Shown one piece after another: positions 14,565 to 22,096 of a stretch of 22,661 nt of DNA; positions within the stretch are counted from its first letter, which is position 1; every line of letters begins with the position of its first letter. This stretch comes from an uncultured Collinsella sp. (GTDB lineage Bacteria > Actinomycetota > Coriobacteriia > Coriobacteriales > Coriobacteriaceae): contig UQKY01000033.1 in NCBI GenBank assembly GCA_900541785.1, positions 1-22,661 of the forward strand, read 5' to 3'. The notes under the pieces are model-generated. The model did not search any database. It saw only the letters and a list, made by a program, of their open reading frames with translations, and was not told where the DNA came from. The position numbers were made by a program, and so were the translations under genes.

Positions 14565-14616
14565 TCCCTACCAAAAAGCGACAGCTTCATTTTGGTAGGT
14601 TTTATCTGGGCAAACG
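14565..14616 (-). repeat. Repeat family 2, copy b (leader of GntR2)
   Basis: Minus-strand reading: GTTTGCCCAGATAAAACC, TACCAAAATGAAGCTGTC, GCTTTTTGGTAG. This is the same order as copies a and c with a few substitutions in the loop (TGAAGCTGTCGC for TAAACCTGTCCC). The arms CTACCAAAA and TTTTGGTAG pair. It lies about 90 bp upstream of the GntR2 start codon. Confidence 0.75.
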
Positions 14617-14617
14617 A

Positions 14618-14653
14618 GAGCCTCCCGAAAGCAGCGAGGCTTTCGGGAGGCTC
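14618..14653 (-). terminator. Strong hairpin after yitT, probable terminator
   Basis: A perfect 15-bp stem GAGCCTCCCGAAAGC/GCTTTCGGGAGGCTC with a 6-nt loop lies 41 bp beyond the yitT stop. On the minus strand it is followed by TCTCGTTTG, a weak U-tract, so termination may be partial. Position and stem strength are the main support. Confidence 0.6.
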
Positions 14654-14694
14654 AAGCGGACAGGATTGCGCCAGGCCGGCAAAATGCCAAAACC

Positions 14695-15702
14695 CTACTT
14701 GCCGTCGTCCTGCTGCAGGCTGTCCTGCTCGCTGAGGCGCGCCTGCCTGCTGGCCATGCGTGCGGGCTTGTCGGGATCGGGAACGGCCGTGGGCATGGGC
14801 TCGTCGACATGACCGCCCCACCAGCCGCCCACAAAGTTGAGCGTGTGGAACACGTTGATCACGGCGCCGGGATCAATGTCGCACACCAGCTTGATAATGT
14901 CCTGGCTCTCGTAGGTCGAGACAACGGCGTGCAGCAGGTACATCTTTTCGCGGCTGTATCCGCCAATGACCTCGGCGCAGCTAATACCATGCTGAAAATG
15001 GTCAACATAGGCGGTCATGACCTCGTCCGCCTTGCGCGTCGTGATCTGCAGCGTCACGCGGTCGTAGCGACGATAGAAGCTGTCGATGGTCTTGGTCGAA
15101 ATAAACTGGAACACGATGGAGTACGCCGCCTTGTCCCAGCCAAACATAAAACCAAAGATCGCCAGGATAAAGCAGTTAAAGCCAAAGATGACGCCCCAGA
15201 TAGTCTTGCCCGTGTGGTTGGAGACCCACAACGCAATAAAGTCGGTGCCGCCGGTGGATGCGCCGGACTTTAGCGCGATGGCAGCGCCCAGACCCGAGAC
15301 CACGCCGCCAAAAATGATGAGCATAATCTTGTCGCCCAAAAACGGCGCGAAGTGAAAGACGTTGAGGAACAGCGACGAGAGCACGACCTGCATCATCGAG
15401 AAGATGACGAAGCGCTTGCTAATGCCGCTCCAGCACAGGAGCGCCACGGGGATGTTGAGTGCGAGCATGCCGAGCGAGATGTCGATGTGAACGCCGCCCA
15501 GCGAGGTAACGCGATCGAGCAGGACCGCGACGCCGGTGAGACCGCTCGGAAGCAGGTCGGCGGGCTGAATGAACGCCTGGATCAGAAATGTCTGGAGAAC
15601 GGCGGAAATTGTGACCGCCACGGCAGTAATGGCGCGGCGGACGATGGTAAGGCGGCCGAGCACGAGCACGCGGTCCGTGAGCTGATCGATGGCGTTCGCC
15701 AC
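14695..15702 (-). CDS. YitT family membrane protein (DUF161 plus DUF2179)
   Basis: This 335-residue protein has about five or six membrane segments in residues 20-215 (for example AITAVAVTISAVLQTFLIQAF, IMLIIFGGVVSGLGAAIAL). The family motif SGASTGGTDFIA is near residues 146-157. A cytoplasmic DUF2179 domain follows at about 220-300 (DRVTLQITTRKADEVMTAYV... LHAVVSTYESQDIIKLV). The C-terminal 35 residues are charged and disordered. GTG at 15702 is the start: AGGAG lies 7 nt upstream. YitT proteins are widespread but their transported substrate is not established. It lies between the HAD gene and GntR2, separated by long gaps on both sides. Confidence 0.9.
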   Translation of the reverse strand: MANAIDQLTDRVLVLGRLTIVRRAITAVAVTISAVLQTFLIQAFIQPADLLPSGLTGVAVLLDRVTSLGGVHIDISLGMLALNIPVALLCWSGISKRFVIFSMMQVVLSSLFLNVFHFAPFLGDKIMLIIFGGVVSGLGAAIALKSGASTGGTDFIALWVSNHTGKTIWGVIFGFNCFILAIFGFMFGWDKAAYSIVFQFISTKTIDSFYRRYDRVTLQITTRKADEVMTAYVDHFQHGISCAEVIGGYSREKMYLLHAVVSTYESQDIIKLVCDIDPGAVINVFHTLNFVGGWWGGHVDEPMPTAVPDPDKPARMASRQARLSEQDSLQQDDGK

Positions 15703-15840
15703 GTAGGCTCCTTTCGAAGGCAGATGTAGTTGTGAGGCATGTCGGCGATTGTAGCACGGAGCGTGCGGGGGCGCTTCAATTCACCCTCCCTCGACAACCA
15801 AAGCGGGACCAGCAACCCCACGACCAAAGGCCCAAATTAC

Positions 15841-15959
15841 AAGTGAGTAGACTTTGCGCGACCTGCAGAGCACACTCAAAACCGCCACCCCTGTGACCTG
15901 CGGTTTTACAAAGGAAGATATGCATTGTGCTCGGCCAGCGCCAAAAAGTCTACTCACTT
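15841..15959. repeat. 119-bp nested palindrome with 15-bp ends
   Basis: Perfect outer arms AAGTGAGTAGACTTT (15841-15855) and AAAGTCTACTCACTT (15945-15959) enclose GAGCACA/TGTGCTC and, inside that, AAAACCGC/GCGGTTTT. No U-tract follows on either strand and no ORF is convincing. The nested stems resemble a structured RNA or a small non-autonomous insertion. The rest of the 15703-16056 gap shows nothing recognisable. Confidence 0.65.
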
Positions 15960-16056
15960 AGCCCGAATCGAAGCCAAACGGATCCAAATAGATGACAAAT
16001 TAAGCCAATCCGCAGCAAAAGACGCGTGAACCCGTGCTTCTCGCGGCGGGTTGACA

Positions 16057-16686
16057 CTACAAAGCGGCCAAAATGTCGGTCAAATTATCGATAACGGCAT
16101 CGGCTCGCGATTGATCGAGGTTGACGCCCTCGTGCGGACGCAGCGCCAGGACTCGGGCGCCGGAGCGTTTGCCGGCCTCGATGCCTAAAGGCGAATCCTC
16201 GATAACCAGGCACTCGGCAGGCTCCACCCCCAGCGTCTCCATGGCACGCAGGTAGATCTCGGGGTCTGGTTTAAACGCACTGCACTCGTGGCCGCTGATG
16301 GTGTAGTCCAGCACGTCGGCGATGCCGGCAATCTCCACCAGCTCGTCGATCAGTTCGCGATAGGACGAGCTCGCGATGGCACACTTCACGCCACGCTCGT
16401 GCAGCTCGCGCATCACCGGCTCCGTCTGCTCGTTGAGCAGCTCGGCATACGGAACGGGGTGGTCCGGGCTGTAGACCTGCTTATACTCCACGCGCAGGCG
16501 CTCGCGCAGCTCAACATCGTCGGGCACCAGCGCCTTCCAAATGGCCGGCTCGTTAGACCCCGAAAGATCGGGGATCTCGTCAAAGTGAAAGCCCTTCTCC
16601 TCCATAAACGCCACGCGACGACGGTTGTAGAACCACTCGGTATCGACCAGCACGCCGTCCATATCAAACAGCACTGCCTTGATCAT
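16057..16686 (-). CDS. HAD-superfamily sugar-phosphate phosphatase/phosphomutase (beta-PGM-like)
   Basis: This 209-residue protein has HAD motif I DMDGVLVDTE (nucleophile D8, acid D10), motif II in IASSSY, motif III K in KPDPEIY and motif IV EDSPLGIEAG. The helical cap between motifs I and II is the subclass I type seen in beta-phosphoglucomutase and small sugar-phosphate phosphatases. Start: GGAGG lies 8 nt before the ATG at 16686; an ATG two codons upstream is too close to that site. It follows the SIS deglycase after a terminator, and family 2 repeat copy c sits in its leader. A role in handling sugar phosphates from the deglycase pathway is possible but unproven. Confidence 0.87.
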   Translation of the reverse strand: MIKAVLFDMDGVLVDTEWFYNRRRVAFMEEKGFHFDEIPDLSGSNEPAIWKALVPDDVELRERLRVEYKQVYSPDHPVPYAELLNEQTEPVMRELHERGVKCAIASSSYRELIDELVEIAGIADVLDYTISGHECSAFKPDPEIYLRAMETLGVEPAECLVIEDSPLGIEAGKRSGARVLALRPHEGVNLDQSRADAVIDNLTDILAAL

Positions 16687-16704
16687 ACGCATCTCCTCCC
16701 ACCT

Positions 16705-16748
16705 GCAAAAAAGGGACAGGTTTATTTTGGTAGGTTTTATCTGGGATT
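16705..16748 (-). repeat. Repeat family 2, copy c (leader of the HAD gene)
   Basis: Minus-strand reading: AAATCCCAGATAAAACC, TACCAAAATAAACCTGTC, CCTTTTTTGCAGG. The left arm is intact but the right arm (GGTAGGTTT in other copies) is degraded here to GCAGGT. It lies immediately upstream of the HAD ribosome site. Confidence 0.75.
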
Positions 16749-16779
16749 TGCGACGCGACAGACACGCCCTCCCCAGAGC

Positions 16780-16812
16780 AAAAAAGGGGACGGGGCGCAA
16801 ACCCCATCCCCT
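16780..16812 (-). terminator. Rho-independent terminator of SIS gene 2
   Basis: On the minus strand GGGGATGGGG pairs with CCCCGTCCCC (one mismatch) across 16812-16786, followed by TTTTTT (16785-16780). It begins 34 bp after the SIS 2 stop and separates it from the HAD gene. Confidence 0.88.
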
Positions 16813-16845
16813 CTCAATCAACCCGTAAGGTCTACTTACTTGTGA

Positions 16846-17829
16846 TTAGTAGGAAAGCTTCCACATGTAGCGACGCATGGTCAGCGGGTGCTGACGGGCC
16901 TCGGCGATCTGGTTGCCGTACTCGCGCATAACGGCGAGGTGCAGCAGCGGGTTGAAGTAGGTGACGACACTCGCGGGCACAGCGTCAGCCAGGCCGTAGT
17001 CCTTGGAGTCGATCAGAGCGACCTTGGCGCCCATGCGCTCAAGGAAGGTGAGGGCGCGGGCGTCCATCGGACGGGTAGCGCCATCGGACATGAGGAAGAC
17101 GTAGGGCTTACCCTCGGTGGAAACCTCGAACGGGCCATGGAAGTACTCGCCGGTGTTGTAGGCAGCGGCGTCGATCCACTGCATCTCGGTGAACAGGAAG
17201 GCGGCGTTAGAGTAAGCCATCTTCTCGGAGGCACCGGAAGCCATGAAGTAGATCATCTTGTCGTCCTTGAAGTCCTCGGCGAACTTCTTGGCGAGCTTCT
17301 TGCAGTGCTGAGCGGCGTTCTCGCAGAGCTCGAAGACGTTGGTGAGGCCGGTGATCATGTCCTCGTAGTGGTCATAGCCCTCGGTCTGCTGAAGGATCTC
17401 GAGAGCAAGAGCGATGGCATAGCCGGGCTTCTCGCACTTGGCAGCGTAGTTGGCGTGGAAGCCGTGAACGATAACGTGGTCGGCGTCGACGGTCAGAGCG
17501 GAACCAGCCTTGTTGGTGAGGGAGACGACCGGGCAGTTGTGCTTCTTGGCGGTCTTGTTGGCCTCGACGGTCTCGGGCGTGGAGCCACCGAGGGAGCAGG
17601 TGATCACGAAGGTGTGCTCGTTGACCCAGGAGGGCGTGTCATAGTTGAACTCGTTAGCGGTGAAGATCTGAACGTTCAGCTTGTCCGTGTTGTTGGCCAG
17701 GAAGTACTTGGCGGGGTAAAGGTCGGACATGGAGGCACCGCAGCCGACGAAAGCGACGCTGTGGATCTCGTGGTTGGACAGGACGTCAGCGACGATCTGC
17801 TTGGGGAGGTTAAGGTCGATCTCGTACAT
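16846..17829 (-). CDS. SIS-domain protein 2, FrlB-type Amadori 6-phosphate deglycase
   Basis: This 327-residue protein closely follows the pattern I recall for Bacillus FrlB: FVGCGASMSDLYPAKYF early, MASGASEKMAYSNAAFLFTEMQWID, NTGEYFHGPFE (226-235, E228 and H231), and the ending RQHPLTMRRYMWKLSY. It should cleave an imported sugar-amine 6-phosphate to hexose phosphate plus amine. The first SIS loop reads CSLGGSTPETV, replacing the usual SHSGNT with SLGGST, which may shift phosphate binding. Start: the ATG at 17829 lies 9 nt after AAAGGA; two upstream in-frame ATGs are too close to or before that site. It follows PTS EIID by 199 bp on the same strand, as in gfr-type operons. Confidence 0.88.
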   Translation of the reverse strand: MYEIDLNLPKQIVADVLSNHEIHSVAFVGCGASMSDLYPAKYFLANNTDKLNVQIFTANEFNYDTPSWVNEHTFVITCSLGGSTPETVEANKTAKKHNCPVVSLTNKAGSALTVDADHVIVHGFHANYAAKCEKPGYAIALALEILQQTEGYDHYEDMITGLTNVFELCENAAQHCKKLAKKFAEDFKDDKMIYFMASGASEKMAYSNAAFLFTEMQWIDAAAYNTGEYFHGPFEVSTEGKPYVFLMSDGATRPMDARALTFLERMGAKVALIDSKDYGLADAVPASVVTYFNPLLHLAVMREYGNQIAEARQHPLTMRRYMWKLSY

Positions 17830-17919
17830 CTGACACATTCCTTTCGATTTTTGCGGCGCCACATTGCCGGGCGCTCGCAGGGTTACCGTGGTTTGGACCG
17901 AGTCGCCGGCCCGTTAAGG

Positions 17920-17994
17920 ATGCGACAAAGGGACTGTCTCATTGTCGCATTTTAGGGATGGAAGCCTGCCTGGGGTATGGGATGCCAGGCAGGC
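17920..17994 (-). promoter_or_regulatory. Two hairpins between EIID and SIS gene 2
   Basis: GCCTGCCTGG (17964-17973) pairs with CCAGGCAGGC (17985-17994), a 10-bp stem. ATGCGACAA (17920-17928) pairs with TTGTCGCAT (17942-17950). On the operon strand neither has a clear U-tract; the second has TTTT only on the plus strand. They could attenuate transcription, protect the PTS mRNA 3' end, or be dispersed repeats. Confidence 0.5.
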
Positions 17995-18028
17995 CCCCGG
18001 GGGAAAGCGGTTAAGCGCTTGGTCGCGA

Positions 18029-18862
18029 CTAGGCCAGGATGCCGGCCGCGGAGAGGGCGATGCCGCCCACGATGGCGATCACGAGAAGCCAACCGGTGTT
18101 GACGTTCTTCTTGATGAGCCAGTACATAAGGCCGGTGAGGCCAAGGGAGATCATCTGGGGCATCATGCCGTCCAGGATGTCCTGGATAACGACGGTGCCC
18201 TCAGCGAACTGCAGCGGGGTAGTGGCGCCAATCAGCGTAGCGATCATGCCGCCCACGGACATAAGGCCCACGATGCCGCAGACATACATGAGCTTCTCCA
18301 TGAGGTCGCCGCCCTGAAGCTTGCTCAGGTACTCGTGGCCGCCCTGATAGCCCATCTTGGCTGCGAACCAGGTGATCAGCACAGAGGGGACGATGGAGAT
18401 GAGCATGGCCAGGATCGGGCCCATGATGGAGCCCTGCTGAGCCAGCTGAACGCCCAGGCCAAAGGCGATAACGCGGATGGTGCCCTGGAAGAAGGAGTCA
18501 CCGATGCCGGAAAGCGGACCCATGAGGGAGGTCTTGACCGCGTTGATCGAATCGGGATCGAAGTTCTCGGGATCCTTGGCGTACTCCTCCTCCATGGAGG
18601 CGGTGAGGCCTAGGATGAAAGCGCTCGTCTGCGGGGTGCAGTTGTAGAACGCCATGTGACGGTGGTAAGCCTCTTTCTTAGCAGCGAGCTGCTTGGGGTC
18701 GGACTCATCCGGATAGAGGCGATCGAGCGTGGGAACCATGCCGTAGAGGAAGCCCATGTTCATCTGACGCTCGTAGTTCCAAGAGGCCTGGATGGCCCAG
18801 GAGCGCCAGAAGAACTGGCTGACCTTCTTGTTCAGGGACACGTCCTTGGTTGCGGTTGCCAT
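18029..18862 (-). CDS. PTS mannose/fructose/sorbose family EIID component
   Basis: This 277-residue protein starts MATATKDVSLNKKVSQFFWRSWAIQASWNYERQMNMGF, the typical EIID opening (FxRSxxIQxSWNYERMQ). TSLMGPLSGIGDSFFQGTIR is the family signature in the middle, and membrane segments cluster in the last 110 residues. EIID forms the sugar channel together with EIIC in mannose-type PTS. The ATG at 18862 has AAGGAGGA about 9 nt upstream and starts 13 bp after the EIIC stop; a longer frame upstream overlaps EIIC and is not coding. In the gfr system this channel imports glucoselysine and fructoselysine; that substrate is inferred here from the neighbouring deglycase. Confidence 0.93.
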   Translation of the reverse strand: MATATKDVSLNKKVSQFFWRSWAIQASWNYERQMNMGFLYGMVPTLDRLYPDESDPKQLAAKKEAYHRHMAFYNCTPQTSAFILGLTASMEEEYAKDPENFDPDSINAVKTSLMGPLSGIGDSFFQGTIRVIAFGLGVQLAQQGSIMGPILAMLISIVPSVLITWFAAKMGYQGGHEYLSKLQGGDLMEKLMYVCGIVGLMSVGGMIATLIGATTPLQFAEGTVVIQDILDGMMPQMISLGLTGLMYWLIKKNVNTGWLLVIAIVGGIALSAAGILA

Positions 18863-18875
18863 AGTGTGTTCCTCC

Positions 18876-19670
18876 TTAGTCTTCGTCGTCTTCGAGCGGA
18901 TCGTAGTCGGAATCGACACCGGCGGCTGCATGGGAACCGTTGAACTTGAAGCCCATGAAGACGACAGCCAGGCACACACCGATCAGAGCGACCGCGATGA
19001 CGGACAGGTTGAGGTAAGCGGCGAGCAGGAAACCGATGAACAGGAACGGAGTCATACCCTTCTTGATCATCATGGTGAGCAGCAGGGCCAAGCCGTAGGC
19101 GGTCATGATCTTGGTCGAAACGTTCAGACCAGTGGACAGCCACTCGGGAACCATGTTGACGATGGCCTGAACCAGGTCGGTGCCAACAAAGACGGCGAGG
19201 AAGATCGGCAGGAAGTACATGACGGCGTACAGACCGGAGCCGGCGCAGATGTGCATACGGTAGGCGGTCTTGAACTTTCCGTTATCGATCGCGCTATCTG
19301 CCACATGGGTGAGGGCGGCGATGATGGAACGGAACACGATGCCGAGGAGCTGACCCAGGACGGCGACCGGGATGGCGATCGTCATGGCGGTCTCGGCGGA
19401 TGCGTCGGTCAGGCACGCAAAGGCAGCGGCCACGATGCCGCCCAGGACCATATCGGGCGGAACGGCGGCGCCGACCTGCACCAGGCCCATGGACACGAGC
19501 TCGACGGCGGCACCGACGGCAAGGCCGGTGGGCACATCGCCCAGCAGCAGACCGACGAGCGTAGCGCCAACGAGGGGCTGCTCGAAGTTAAGACGACCGA
19601 GCAGGCGGGAGTCCCACATGCAGAACACGCCGACGAGGCCGACGAGCACCGCACTGATGAACGTATTCAT
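18876..19670 (-). CDS. PTS mannose/fructose/sorbose family EIIC component
   Basis: This 264-residue membrane protein has the EIIC features FCMWDSRLLGRLNFEQPLVGATLVGLLLGDVPTGL and GAAVELVSMGLVQVGAAVPPD near the N-terminus, and roughly seven hydrophobic segments. The C-terminal tail is unusually acidic (DSDYDPLEDDED). EIIC is the main sugar-binding permease subunit. A GGAGAAGG ribosome site precedes the ATG at 19670. It is the middle gene of EIIAB-EIIC-EIID, with a 36-bp gap before and 13 bp after. Confidence 0.93.
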   Translation of the reverse strand: MNTFISAVLVGLVGVFCMWDSRLLGRLNFEQPLVGATLVGLLLGDVPTGLAVGAAVELVSMGLVQVGAAVPPDMVLGGIVAAAFACLTDASAETAMTIAIPVAVLGQLLGIVFRSIIAALTHVADSAIDNGKFKTAYRMHICAGSGLYAVMYFLPIFLAVFVGTDLVQAIVNMVPEWLSTGLNVSTKIMTAYGLALLLTMMIKKGMTPFLFIGFLLAAYLNLSVIAVALIGVCLAVVFMGFKFNGSHAAAGVDSDYDPLEDDED

Positions 19671-19706
19671 ACCCTTCTCCTTTCAGTCAGGCAAAAGCCT
19701 GGTTGA

Positions 19707-20630
19707 TTACAGCTTGGCGTCGATGTCGACGCTCTGATACGTAGGGGTCTGCTGAACATAGAGCTTGATGCCCATGTCGAGCAGCTGGTTGACGTCGGCC
19801 TTCTGGTTGGCGTCGAGGAAGACGGAGCTGTCCTTGCCGCCGACCTGATCGGCACCGTCGTGGTTGGCGGTGGCGCCCAGGTTGATGGCGTCGAGCTTGT
19901 AGCCCTGGCAGAACTGCAGCATCTCGGCAGTGTTGCCAAAGACGAACATGACGCGCTCGCCGAGGGTGTTGAGCTTGTCCATCTTGGCGAGGGCACGCTC
20001 GACGGTGAAGACGTTCAGACGCACGCCCTGGGGCTTGGCCAGCTTAAGAGCGCCCTTCTTGATGTCATCGTTGGCGGCAGCGTTGTCGACGACGATGATG
20101 CGCTCGGCCTGAACCTTGGTGGTCCAGGTAAAGACGACCTGGCCGTGCAGCAGACGGTAGTCAAGACGTGCGAGGACGATCTTGGCGGGACCGGAGCTGT
20201 GGCGGGACGCCTTAGCCTTCTTGGCGGGAGCCGCGGGGGCCTCGACCGGTGCGTTGGGGTTGGTCAGACCGGTGCGGGCCTCGTTGATGAGGGCTGCGAG
20301 CTCGGCGCCCTTGACGGGGACGGGGCTCATAGCGAGCGTGAGCGCCAGCGGGATGTTGAAACCGCTGACAACCGTGAACTTCGTGCCGTTCTTGGAAAGC
20401 TCGACCATGTTGTTGTTGACCGAGCTGCCGAGCATATCGGTCAGCACATAGACGGTGTCGTCCGCGTTGAACGTGGCGATCATGGCGTCCACCTTATTGG
20501 TGATGGGCTCCTTGTCGTCACGAGCAAGCGACACGACGTGGACGTTCGACACGTCGCCGAGAACCATCTCGAGCGTGTCTTTGGCGCCTGCGGCCAGGCC
20601 GCCATGAGATGCGAGAATGATCTGATTCAT
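19707..20630 (-). CDS. PTS mannose/fructose/sorbose family fused EIIAB component
   Basis: This 307-residue cytoplasmic protein carries both phosphotransfer domains. EIIA is residues 1-125, with the phosphohistidine H9 in ASHGG. A linker rich in Ala, Pro and Lys spans about 127-147. EIIB is about 148-307, with phosphohistidine H162 in RLDYRLLHGQVV. Phosphate passes from HPr to H9, then H162, then the sugar entering through EIIC/EIID. In Salmonella gfr these domains are separate genes; here they are fused, as in ManX-type proteins. A strong AAGGAGGAGG site precedes the ATG at 20630. It heads the operon, and its promoter holds the ACGTTATA motif over the -10. Confidence 0.94.
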   Translation of the reverse strand: MNQIILASHGGLAAGAKDTLEMVLGDVSNVHVVSLARDDKEPITNKVDAMIATFNADDTVYVLTDMLGSSVNNNMVELSKNGTKFTVVSGFNIPLALTLAMSPVPVKGAELAALINEARTGLTNPNAPVEAPAAPAKKAKASRHSSGPAKIVLARLDYRLLHGQVVFTWTTKVQAERIIVVDNAAANDDIKKGALKLAKPQGVRLNVFTVERALAKMDKLNTLGERVMFVFGNTAEMLQFCQGYKLDAINLGATANHDGADQVGGKDSSVFLDANQKADVNQLLDMGIKLYVQQTPTYQSVDIDAKL

Positions 20631-20656
20631 CTTGCCTCCTCCTTTTCGTTATGGTC

Positions 20657-20676
20657 ATTATAACGTCTTATACGTT
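20657..20676 (-). promoter_or_regulatory. PTS operon promoter -10 overlapped by the ACGTTATA motif
   Basis: On the minus strand AACGTATAAGACGTTATAAT runs through this segment. It contains a perfect -10 TATAAT (20662-20657) fused to ACGTTATA (20666-20659), with a second ACGTAT half site 10 bp upstream. No good -35 is visible at 17 nt. The overlap suggests direct repression, probably by GntR2. Confidence 0.6.
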
Positions 20677-20813
20677 GCCTATATTGCTAATTAGTATAAA
20701 GACCGTTCGCGGGTGAAAATCGACCGTTGACGGGTTTAACGTACTTGAAACGTTGGGGCTGGATAGGCCGGCGCTGACTGGATAACCCCAGGTCAGACGC
20801 CGCGCACAATCCT

Positions 20814-21896
20814 CTATCGCACGAAGTACCAGGGGCTTTCCTGCACGGTGGGCTCCAGCGCGATGCCGGTGCGTTCCTTAAACAGATCCATGTCCTGAGA
20901 TTTTTCGGTCCACCACGCGTTGGGCTTAAAGGTCATGCTCTCAACAACATGACCGACAAACACACTGTTGCGCAGCTTGGAGAAGTCGGTGTTCATGATC
21001 AGGATGGACGCGAGCACCAGCACGATGCCCAGGACCTTGATCGCGCCGGCGGGCTCGGCGTAGACACCAATGCCCAGCAGTACGGTGACGACCGTCTCGA
21101 AAGACATTACGACGGGAACTTTCGATGTCTCGAGCCCCATGGACAGACCCTGCATATATAAGATGTAAGCCACGGCTGTGGGGATGAGTCCAAAGCCAAG
21201 GAACAGCAGCAGCAGCTGTGGCGACATTGCCGCGGCGACATCCGGCCACGGAGCCGCGATAGCCGCCATAACCGCACCGCCAAAAACAAAGCCCCAAAAC
21301 GTGACAGCCAGCGGGTGGACCGTCTTGGTTGCTATCCGGCTAAACACCGCAAGCGACGCACCACAAAGGCCTGCAATCACGCCCGACGTGACGCCCCAAA
21401 CCGAAAAATGGAAACCGGACAGGTCGCCGCTCGTCACCGCGAGCACGCAACCCACAATGTTAAAGACAATGGCAACGAGCTTGTTGGGGGTCACGTCCTC
21501 GCGATAAAGCACGCGACCGAGCATGACGCCAAACACCGGCGAGGTGTAGAGCAGCACCGAGGCCGTGGACATGCCCACCTCGCCCATGCACTCGTAATAG
21601 CAAGTGTTGGCGGCGGCGAGGCCGACGATACCGACAAGCGCACAGGGAACAAGCTCTTTAGGACTTGCCTTGAACAGTGCCAGGGGACCCTGAGCCACGG
21701 TAGACCCCTCACCCGGACGGCAGCCCATAAACATCAGGACCGGCGCCAAGATAAACGCTCCGACCAACAAGCGAAAGGCAGCCATGCTCTGGGACGAAAC
21801 GCCCATGGCCGAGATGCCGTTTACAAAGATTCCGATGCTGCCCCACATAAGCGCGGCGATTAGCACCAGCACATAGCCCAGATTGCTTTTCTTCAA
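20814..21896 (-). CDS. DMT superfamily (EamA) transporter
   Basis: This 360-residue protein has about ten hydrophobic segments in two EamA repeats (about 8-155 and 165-300). Typical motifs are ALMWGSIGIFV, ASVLLYTSPVFGVMLGRVLYRE and VVMSFETVVTVLLGI. EamA proteins mostly export small metabolites and amino acids. A hydrophilic C-terminal tail of about 55 residues (from NTDFSKLRN) is longer than usual. The start is TTG at 21896 with AGGAGG 5 nt upstream. The promoter shares ACGTTATA with the PTS operon. A sensible hypothesis is export of lysine or another amine released by the deglycases. A weak hairpin without a U-tract follows the stop (about 20765-20800). Confidence 0.88.
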   Translation of the reverse strand: MKKSNLGYVLVLIAALMWGSIGIFVNGISAMGVSSQSMAAFRLLVGAFILAPVLMFMGCRPGEGSTVAQGPLALFKASPKELVPCALVGIVGLAAANTCYYECMGEVGMSTASVLLYTSPVFGVMLGRVLYREDVTPNKLVAIVFNIVGCVLAVTSGDLSGFHFSVWGVTSGVIAGLCGASLAVFSRIATKTVHPLAVTFWGFVFGGAVMAAIAAPWPDVAAAMSPQLLLLFLGFGLIPTAVAYILYMQGLSMGLETSKVPVVMSFETVVTVLLGIGVYAEPAGAIKVLGIVLVLASILIMNTDFSKLRNSVFVGHVVESMTFKPNAWWTEKSQDMDLFKERTGIALEPTVQESPWYFVR

Positions 21897-21935
21897 CGCA
21901 GCCTCCTCAGTATTATTTCCAATATGTTTCGTACT

Positions 21936-21964
21936 ACGTTATAGTCGTTATATACATTTTTCAA
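21936..21964 (-). promoter_or_regulatory. ACGTTATA motif at the DMT transporter promoter
   Basis: The plus strand reads ACGTTATAGTCGTTATATAC (21936-21955); on the minus strand this gives two ATAACG half sites 9 bp apart. TTGAAA (21964-21959) could be the -35 and TATAAC (21943-21938) the -10, with a short 15-nt spacer. It is one of four motif sites in the window. Confidence 0.5.
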
Positions 21965-22009
21965 GACACAAATCGCCGAACGGAAAAATCTGCTTCCCAG
22001 CATACTCAT

Positions 22010-22096
22010 TGGGTAGTCGTTGGTACTCATTGGGGACGCACTTAAATGACTAGTCGTTGGGGACGTTCCTGAATGACTAGTCGTTTAAGAACGTCC
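22010..22096 (+). repeat. Repeat family 3: degenerate tandem copies, one cut by the IS element
   Basis: A first partial unit (CTCATTGGGGACGCACTT, from 22026) precedes a second that runs TAGTCGTTGGGGACGTTC (22051-22068) ... AAGAACGTCC (22087-22096). The arms GGACGTTCCT/AAGAACGTCC pair with one mismatch. The palindrome should continue CCAACGACTA as in the intact 13459-13514 copy, but instead breaks at 22097 into unrelated GC-rich sequence. That break marks the left end of the IS110 element. Confidence 0.8.

Noticed and set aside
17920..17950. Terminator of the PTS operon
   Set aside because: The T-run lies on the strand opposite to the operon, so it cannot be an ordinary Rho-independent terminator for EIID.
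16888..17955. 355-codon plus-strand ORF
   Set aside because: Antisense shadow of the SIS deglycase 2 gene, with low-complexity Gly/Val/Leu composition.
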